Below the pieces are notes generated by a model. It did no database searches. It saw nothing but the letters and a program-made list of their open reading frames with translations, and had not been told where the DNA came from. From JAKAVK01 sp964419095 (GTDB lineage: Archaea > Micrarchaeota > Micrarchaeia > Micrarchaeales > CABMGC01): a stretch of 9,987 bases of DNA. How positions within the stretch are numbered: the stretch's first letter is position 1; every line of letters starts with the position of its first letter. A program made the translations under genes and the position numbers. The stretch is from the NCBI GenBank assembly GCA_964419095.1, contig CAYQOG010000029.1, positions 1 to 9,987 on the forward strand. Direction: 5' to 3'. This document shows positions 6,723-9,987 of the stretch, one piece after another.

Positions 6723-7457
6723 CTAGTAAGGAGCGATATCCTCGGCGGCGAAGACCTTGAAGCCCGAAGAGGTTATGTCATAGGGCGTGGTGACGAAACT
6801 GTGCCTCGTCCCCCGCATCTTCAGGACCTCAGAGGCGAGCATACGCTTCGACTCCTCCCCCGTCTGGTAAAGCGCTATTATGCCGTCGAATATGAAGTAC
6901 TCTGGCTTGAATACCAGCTTGTCACGGTCCGGGGATTCCATCTCGATGGTCATCAGCGCCGTTACGCCAAGCCTTCGCAGATTGGTTATCAGGGCAAGCA
7001 TATACTTTCTGTAGAGAACAGGGTTCCTTATCATTATGTCGAGCACCGATACCGAGTCTATGACCACGCGGTCAGCGCCTTTCTCCGTTATCAGCTTCTC
7101 CATGTTGTTCATGACCTTTCCGAACTGGTAGCTGTCGTCGTCAGAATTGGGGTTGAGCATGTCGGAGCTCGGGATCTCCGAGTCGATTATCAGCTTGCCG
7201 CTCTTGATCACGTCGTCAATGTCGTTCATGTCCGTGAATGCCGACTTTACGTTGCTCACTATCCTGCTGGGATCCTCCTCGAGCGCAAAGAGTATGCACG
7301 TGTGGCCCTGCTTCGCGTTCCTGTAAAGGAACTCAAATGAGAGTAGCGTCTTTCCGGCTCCCGGTCCTCCCGTTATGAGGACCATGCTCTTCTCAGGTAT
7401 GCCCCCGTACAGCATCTTGTCAAGCCCGGTAACGCCCATCTGCACTTTCTCAGTCAT
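6723..7457 (-). CDS. Single-domain KaiC-like ATPase
   Basis: A 244-residue protein with one RecA/KaiC domain: GVTGLDKMLYGGIP (8-21), Walker A GGPGAGKT (30-37), the paired glutamates E60-E61 in FALEEDPSR where KaiC keeps its catalytic residues, Walker B VVIDS (131-135), and LKMRGTRHS (212-220), the usual KaiC/RadA-like C-terminal signature. No second domain and no membrane segment. Archaeal KaiC homologues of this size hydrolyse ATP and form oligomers; some act in signalling, motility (FlaH) or repair (RAD55). Nothing here supports a circadian role. It is the first gene of the operon with the cysteine-repeat and DHH genes and may supply its ATP-dependent switch. A TTG at 7487 would add ten residues, but the TATA box at 7490-7500 lies too close for that codon to be on the mRNA, so ATG 7457 is preferred. 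Confidence 0.9.
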   Translation of the reverse strand: MTEKVQMGVTGLDKMLYGGIPEKSMVLITGGPGAGKTLLSFEFLYRNAKQGHTCILFALEEDPSRIVSNVKSAFTDMNDIDDVIKSGKLIIDSEIPSSDMLNPNSDDDSYQFGKVMNNMEKLITEKGADRVVIDSVSVLDIMIRNPVLYRKYMLALITNLRRLGVTALMTIEMESPDRDKLVFKPEYFIFDGIIALYQTGEESKRMLASEVLKMRGTRHSFVTTPYDITSSGFKVFAAEDIAPY

Positions 7458-7489
7458 AATATCGCCAAATAAGTTTCCAAGTACCAATA

Positions 7490-7500
7490 GCTATATACAC
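7490..7500 (-). promoter_or_regulatory. TATA box of the KaiC-Cys repeat-DHH operon
   Basis: Read on the minus strand, GTGTATATAGC is centred near 7495. A start of transcription about 27 bp downstream falls near 7468, giving an ~11-nt leader before ATG 7457. The + strand reading is also TATA-like, but its spacing does not fit ATG 7502 or 7541 as a leaderless start. Confidence 0.45.
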
Positions 7501-7510
7501 AATGCGCACT

Positions 7511-7518
7511 TTAATAAA
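7511..7518 (+). promoter_or_regulatory. TATA box for gene 7541
   Basis: TTAATAAA is centred about 26 bp before ATG 7541. This supports 7541 rather than ATG 7502 as the start, since 7502 would lie upstream of the box. Confidence 0.4.
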
Positions 7519-7540
7519 GATTCGCGGAAAAGAATGTTTC

Positions 7541-8293
7541 ATGAACCGCCGTCTCCTGATAATAGGCATATTGCTGCTGCTCTTTGGACTGGTATCCGCC
7601 TACGAGTCAGGCCAGCAGTTCCTGGGCAATATCTCCAGCCCGAACAACACAGAAACAAGCGAATTCCTCCTTATGGCAAACTCCACATGGTACACTCCTC
7701 TCTATTTCAACTCATCAAGCTTCATGGAAGTCGGATACAATTCCACTAACACGCTGAACTTCTACATACTCAACAGTTCTGCATTCACAGCCGTTGCGCC
7801 CAGCCTCAACTCCACGAATGCGCTTTACTCGGGCGTATCCTCGCACGAAGGCAGCGGCGTAATCGGCGTATTCAGCAACGACTCAAAGGGAGTATTCCCA
7901 TACCAGGACTCGTATGCGGGAATATTCCCCGCGCCAAACTACTCGGCACCTAACAGCACCTTCCTCCAGGCAGGGACCTATTACATCGTATTCAGGAACC
8001 CGCAAAGCTCCAATACTCTTGTCTTCTACTCCTTATTCATCAGGCCCATAGGGGCACTGAGCCTCACATCAAACAGCGTATTCGGATACGGGCTCGTAAG
8101 CGGAATATTGCTCATCGCGGGATTCGCCCTAAGCGTCTATTCCCTGTTCATCAGGAAGGAGCCCAAGACCGAGGCAAAGATCACTGAGGAAAAAGCGCAG
8201 CAGGCATACGCGGAGATAGAGAAAGGAAAGAGGCGTGAGGGTAGAAAAAGGATCGTCAGGAGGAAGCGCGGCGGCAGGGCTCGAAAAGGCTGA
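7541..8293 (+). CDS. Type I membrane surface glycoprotein with polybasic cytoplasmic tail
   Basis: Family not recognised. From ATG 7541 the 250-residue protein has a clear signal peptide (NRR, then a leucine/isoleucine core, ending VSA before YES at residue 20/21). An outer domain of about 155 residues rich in Asn, Ser, Thr and aromatic residues follows, with ten N-x-S/T sequons. A membrane helix lies at about 181-204, and a cytoplasmic tail of about 45 residues comes last. The tail first looks like a short charged helix (TEAKITEEKAQQAYAEIEK), then becomes almost purely basic (KRREGRKRIVRRKRGGRARKG at the very end). Such a tail could bind nucleic acid, ribosomes or acidic lipid heads; this is inference. 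An upstream in-frame ATG 7502 would place 13 extra residues before the signal peptide and precede the TATA box, so 7541 is preferred. It is divergent from the KaiC-like operon. Confidence 0.82.
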   Translation: MNRRLLIIGILLLLFGLVSAYESGQQFLGNISSPNNTETSEFLLMANSTWYTPLYFNSSSFMEVGYNSTNTLNFYILNSSAFTAVAPSLNSTNALYSGVSSHEGSGVIGVFSNDSKGVFPYQDSYAGIFPAPNYSAPNSTFLQAGTYYIVFRNPQSSNTLVFYSLFIRPIGALSLTSNSVFGYGLVSGILLIAGFALSVYSLFIRKEPKTEAKITEEKAQQAYAEIEKGKRREGRKRIVRRKRGGRARKG

Positions 8294-8310
8294 CAGGCGG
8301 CGAGCAGGAT

Positions 8311-8676
8311 CTATCTTGTAATACCCCTGAGACTTGCATATATGCCGTATGCTATGGCGGCGTCGTTGAGGCCCCTGTGCCTCTGCCCGCCCGCCAATAT
8401 GAGCAGGCGGTCCGATACCTTTGCACTGCCCTGCCCCTCCAGGGAATCCCTTATCAAGACTATCGCATCTGCGGCTCCGGAACGCGAGGCCTGCGCGAGC
8501 TGTAGGCGAAAGGCGCCTTCCGCGCTGATGCTGCTTCGCGGCAGGTCGCAGAGCTGCACGCTCTCCCCCATGGGGAAATCCCCGCCCCCATATACGTCAC
8601 GCTCCAATGAGCGCGCCAGATCCACAAGCACGCGAACTTCCTGCAGGAGCGCCCTCATCTCCGAACGGTGAGCCAT
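8311..8676 (-). CDS. Hypothetical protein, 121 residues
   Basis: Family not recognised. The predicted protein is soluble, mostly helical and lacks signal or membrane segments: an amphipathic N-terminal helix (about 1-28, ending LARSLERDVYGGG), a central stretch with one cysteine (QLCDLPRS), and a helical C-terminal half with glycines (ILAGGQRHRGLNDAAIAYGIY). Codon choice (GAC/GAT, AGG, ATA, GCC) matches the neighbouring genes, unlike the 109-residue frame on the opposite strand at 8342-8671. ATG 8676 lies about 27 bp from a TATA-like half-palindrome at 8700-8706, fitting a leaderless mRNA. It converges on the surface-protein gene with a 17-bp gap and stands alone. The best evidence that it is real is the promoter spacing and codon use, not homology. 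Confidence 0.62.
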   Translation of the reverse strand: MAHRSEMRALLQEVRVLVDLARSLERDVYGGGDFPMGESVQLCDLPRSSISAEGAFRLQLAQASRSGAADAIVLIRDSLEGQGSAKVSDRLLILAGGQRHRGLNDAAIAYGIYASLRGITR

Positions 8677-8689
8677 ATCGATAATTTCT

Positions 8690-8706
8690 CTTATATCCCA
8701 TATAAG
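8690..8706. promoter_or_regulatory. Palindromic double TATA element
   Basis: CTTATAT and ATATAAG form a perfect 7-bp inverted repeat around CCC. The minus-strand half lies about 27 bp from ATG 8676. The plus-strand half would start a transcript near 8720, leading into the non-coding region. It could be a bidirectional promoter or a repressor site. Confidence 0.45.
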
Positions 8707-8927
8707 CCTTTCCCCTGCCTTCGCGCGTCAGGGCGGCTTTCCATGGCAAAAAGTTACTAAAAGGAGGAGCCAAAGTCAAATGCGCTAATAAGACAGAGCA
8801 ACGAATGACCGCATGCCAAGGCACAATACCGAAGCGGCAACCGACCGACCAATACCTTATCCTTCGTCACCCCGAACATCACAACCGCTACGGTCAACCA
8901 GAGAATCGTTACAAGGAAACGTTGCTC

Positions 8928-8963
8928 GGAAGGTTCGGAAACATAGCCCCTCCCGAACCTTCC
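8928..8963. repeat. Perfect 11-bp inverted repeat (hairpin)
   Basis: GGAAGGTTCGG at 8928-8938 pairs with CCGAACCTTCC at 8953-8963 around a 14-nt loop. There is no T-run next to it, so it is not a typical terminator. It is the strongest secondary-structure signal in the window. Confidence 0.75.
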
Positions 8964-9036
8964 TCGCAAGGGTCAATCGCAAGCGCACGGGGGCAGTGAG
9001 AGCATGATTGAGCAAGCTATGGAGACAGGGCAAGGA

Positions 9037-9060
9037 GGCTCCCGATTAGCGGAGGGAGCC
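9037..9060. repeat. 7-bp GC-rich hairpin
   Basis: GGCTCCC at 9037-9043 pairs with GGGAGCC at 9054-9060 around the loop GATTAGCGGA. It may be one helix of a larger RNA. Confidence 0.55.
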
Positions 9061-9101
9061 GACGTCAGCAGAGTTCAGTTCCCCGCAACCCCAAAGGCAT
9101 T

Positions 9102-9119
9102 TGTTCTTATAGGAGAACA
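9102..9119. repeat. Short hairpin
   Basis: TGTTCT at 9102-9107 pairs with AGAACA at 9114-9119. A further T-G pair would close a four-base ATAG loop. This short stem could arise by chance. Confidence 0.4.
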
Positions 9120-9203
9120 GCAGAATAGTAGCAGGGAAGGAGACATTCGACTTCGGGACAGACAAGATAACCTTCCAGCCAAGATGGGCAAGATAGGCAG
9201 CAT

Positions 9204-9225
9204 ATTATATAGTATATGATATAAT
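9204..9225. promoter_or_regulatory. AT-rich palindrome, possible promoter
   Basis: ATTATAT at 9204-9210 and ATATAAT at 9219-9225 form an inverted repeat around AGTATATG. It resembles overlapping TATA boxes in both orientations. Plus-strand use would give the regulator a long leader; minus-strand use would transcribe the non-coding stretch. Confidence 0.35.
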
Positions 9226-9264
9226 GGAGGCCGAGGCGCAACTGTCTAACGCGTCTTCGTCGCA

Positions 9265-9294
9265 TAGCTTTATTAAAGAATTGGGCAAAAGCTA
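9265..9294. promoter_or_regulatory. Inverted repeat over the regulator's promoter, candidate operator
   Basis: TAGCTTT at 9265-9271 and AAAGCTA at 9288-9294 form a perfect 7-bp inverted repeat. The left arm overlaps the TATA box TTTATTAAA (9269-9277), which lies about 26 bp before ATG 9298; the right arm ends 3 bases before the start codon. A dimeric HTH protein bound here would block transcription, so autoregulation is plausible. Confidence 0.45.
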
Positions 9295-9297
9295 ATC

Positions 9298-9987
9298 ATG
9301 GACACGTTGCAGGAAAGGATTGCCGGAGAGATCGCGCTTTCGGAAAGTCCAGGCTCAACGATGAAGAAGTGGAGGGAGCTCTTCGGAATATCCCAAATCG
9401 AATTAGCAAAGCACCTGAAAATTTCCACTTCGACCATAAGCGATTACGAAGGAAACAGGAGGGCAAGTCCCGGAGTGGGGATAATCAAGAGGCTTGTGAA
9501 TGCGCTTGTGGCGATAGACCAGACCAGGGGAGGAGAGGTGATAAGGAACCTCGAGAAGTTCAACAAGGAGGAAGTCAAGACTCCGTTCTATTTCATACAT
9601 GATTTCTCCGCTCCGATAAGCGGAGTCGACTTCGCAAGGCTGATAGACGCGAAGATCGTCTCGAATCCGAGCGTGCTGGACAACATGAAACTCTTCGGAT
9701 ACACGCTCATAGACTCGTTGAGGGTTATCCTCGAGATATCGCCAAGCGAGTACCCGAAGCTCTTCGGAACAACTAACGAGCGCGCATTCGTCTTCGACCA
9801 GGTTAGCACAGGCAGGTCGCCCATGGTAGTGATAAGAGTGGCGCCGATAAAGCCCCGACTTGTTGTAATACAGAACATCGACCAGGTGGACAAGCTGGCA
9901 GTGAAGATCTCGCAGATAGAGAAGATACCCCTGCTTACCACGAAGCTCACCACCGACGAAGTCAAACTCAGGCTGAACAACATCTGA
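9298..9987 (+). CDS. XRE-family HTH transcriptional regulator (archaeal type)
   Basis: A 229-residue protein with TGA as the last bases of the window. Residues about 21-72 form an XRE/Cro helix-turn-helix: KKWRELFGISQIELAKHL, then STSTISDYEGNRRASPG as the recognition helix, followed by a helix to RGGEVI. The N-terminal ERIAGEIALSESPGSTMKKW resembles the conserved start of an archaeal regulator family that I recall as COG1709; this is from memory. Residues about 95-229 form an alpha/beta effector or oligomerisation domain (FIHDFSAPISGVDFARLIDAKIV, FVFDQVSTGRSPMVVIRVAPIKPRLVVIQ) without recognised ligand motifs. ATG 9298 is a leaderless start about 26 bp from TTTATTAAA. An inverted repeat spans this promoter, suggesting self-repression. 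Its targets are unknown. Confidence 0.88.
   Translation: MDTLQERIAGEIALSESPGSTMKKWRELFGISQIELAKHLKISTSTISDYEGNRRASPGVGIIKRLVNALVAIDQTRGGEVIRNLEKFNKEEVKTPFYFIHDFSAPISGVDFARLIDAKIVSNPSVLDNMKLFGYTLIDSLRVILEISPSEYPKLFGTTNERAFVFDQVSTGRSPMVVIRVAPIKPRLVVIQNIDQVDKLAVKISQIEKIPLLTTKLTTDEVKLRLNNI

Larger units (their letters stand above)
8677..9297. other. ~620-bp stretch without a convincing gene; candidate structured RNA or regulatory region
   Basis: No frame here has a recognisable protein or good codon use. What can be seen: a promoter-like palindrome at 8690-8706; a nested set of short complementary arms (8796-8803 with 8920-8927, 8806-8811 with 8891-8896, 8833-8837 with 8885-8889); a perfect 11-bp hairpin at 8928-8963; a 6-bp pair 8973-8978 with 9006-9011; hairpins at 9037-9060 and 9102-9119; GGAAGG 9135-9140 with CCTTCC 9171-9176; and an AT-rich palindrome at 9204-9225. 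The shorter arms could arise by chance; the 11-bp one is unlikely to. Conserved cores of RNase P RNA, SRP RNA, 5S rRNA and tRNA were looked for by eye on both strands and not found. Confidence 0.5.

Noticed and set aside
6723..7457. Circadian clock KaiC
   Set aside because: Only one ATPase domain is present and there is no KaiA or KaiB; single-domain KaiC homologues are widespread in archaea with other roles.
8342..8671. Plus-strand open frame of 109 codons opposite the orphan gene
   Set aside because: Its protein is rich in Ser, Arg, Cys and Pro without any domain; promoter spacing and codon use favour the minus-strand frame.
8861..8884. 5S rRNA-like ACCCCGAACATCAC
   Set aside because: It resembles the 5S CCCGAACAC box, but the flanking conserved helices and lengths are absent.
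8757..8969. Minus-strand frame of 70 codons with a hydrophobic segment
   Set aside because: It includes one arm of the 11-bp hairpin, has no good ribosome binding site or TATA spacing, and its codon use does not match its neighbours.
8758..9180. RNase P RNA or SRP RNA
   Set aside because: GGAGGAGCCAAAGTC (8762-8776) and GAATGACCGC (8803-8812) loosely recall RNase P motifs, but they are too close together and the ACAGAAA element is missing. The SRP helix 8 motif (GGAAGGGAGCA type) was not found.
9004..9219. Plus-strand frame of 71 codons
   Set aside because: It has no recognisable motif and runs through several hairpins into the AT-rich palindrome; a chance frame is more likely.
1..9987. CRISPR arrays, insertion sequences, tRNA genes
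   Set aside because: No regularly spaced direct repeats, transposase motifs, or tRNA cloverleaf with a GGTTCRA-type T loop were seen outside coding sequence.

Overview
The window looks like part of a chromosome from a small-genome archaeon, most like the DPANN/Micrarchaeota group. This placement is inferred; no marker gene settles it. The signs are: archaeal protein families (a GTPase-less EF-Tu/SelB-like protein, a single-domain KaiC-like ATPase, an archaeal-type XRE regulator); gene starts with a TATA-like box about 26 bp upstream and no Shine-Dalgarno site (leaderless transcripts); one strong archaeal Shine-Dalgarno site; heavy use of ATA and AGG codons; short or overlapping gene junctions; and membrane-anchored surface proteins dense in N-x-S/T sequons.

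Layout. 1-407: the end of a RelB-like antitoxin gene and a RelE-like toxin, visibly more AT-rich than the rest. 451/496-2042: a two-gene operon joined by an ATGA overlap, encoding an unrecognised protein built from two copies of a ~106-residue unit and an EF-Tu/SelB-like protein without GTPase motifs. 2045-2602 (minus): a phospholipase-D-like protein with a transmembrane hairpin inside the domain. 2655-3608 (plus): a ferritin-like/VIT1 fusion iron transporter, sharing one central TATA element with the PLD gene. 3666-4127 (plus): a small membrane-anchored extracytoplasmic protein. 7457-4124 (minus): a three-gene operon, KaiC-like ATPase, then a cysteine-repeat surface protein, then a DHH/DHHA1 phosphoesterase. 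7541-8293 (plus): a sequon-rich surface protein with a polybasic cytoplasmic tail. 8311-8676 (minus): an orphan gene. 8677-9297: about 620 bp with no convincing gene but several inverted repeats and promoter-like palindromes. 9298-9987 (plus): an XRE-family transcriptional regulator whose stop codon ends the window.

How the genes may work together. The toxin-antitoxin pair is a self-contained module. The duplicated protein and the EF-Tu-like protein are translationally coupled and probably act together, perhaps near the ribosome or tRNA. The ferritin-like/VIT1 protein handles iron at the membrane. The most unusual unit is the 7457-4124 operon. It couples a cytoplasmic RecA-fold ATPase and a DHH phosphoesterase to a predicted secreted array of paired cysteines with alternating 11/12- and 14-residue spacing. 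I know of no described system with this composition. The non-coding stretch before the regulator is the best place to look for a structured RNA or regulatory region.
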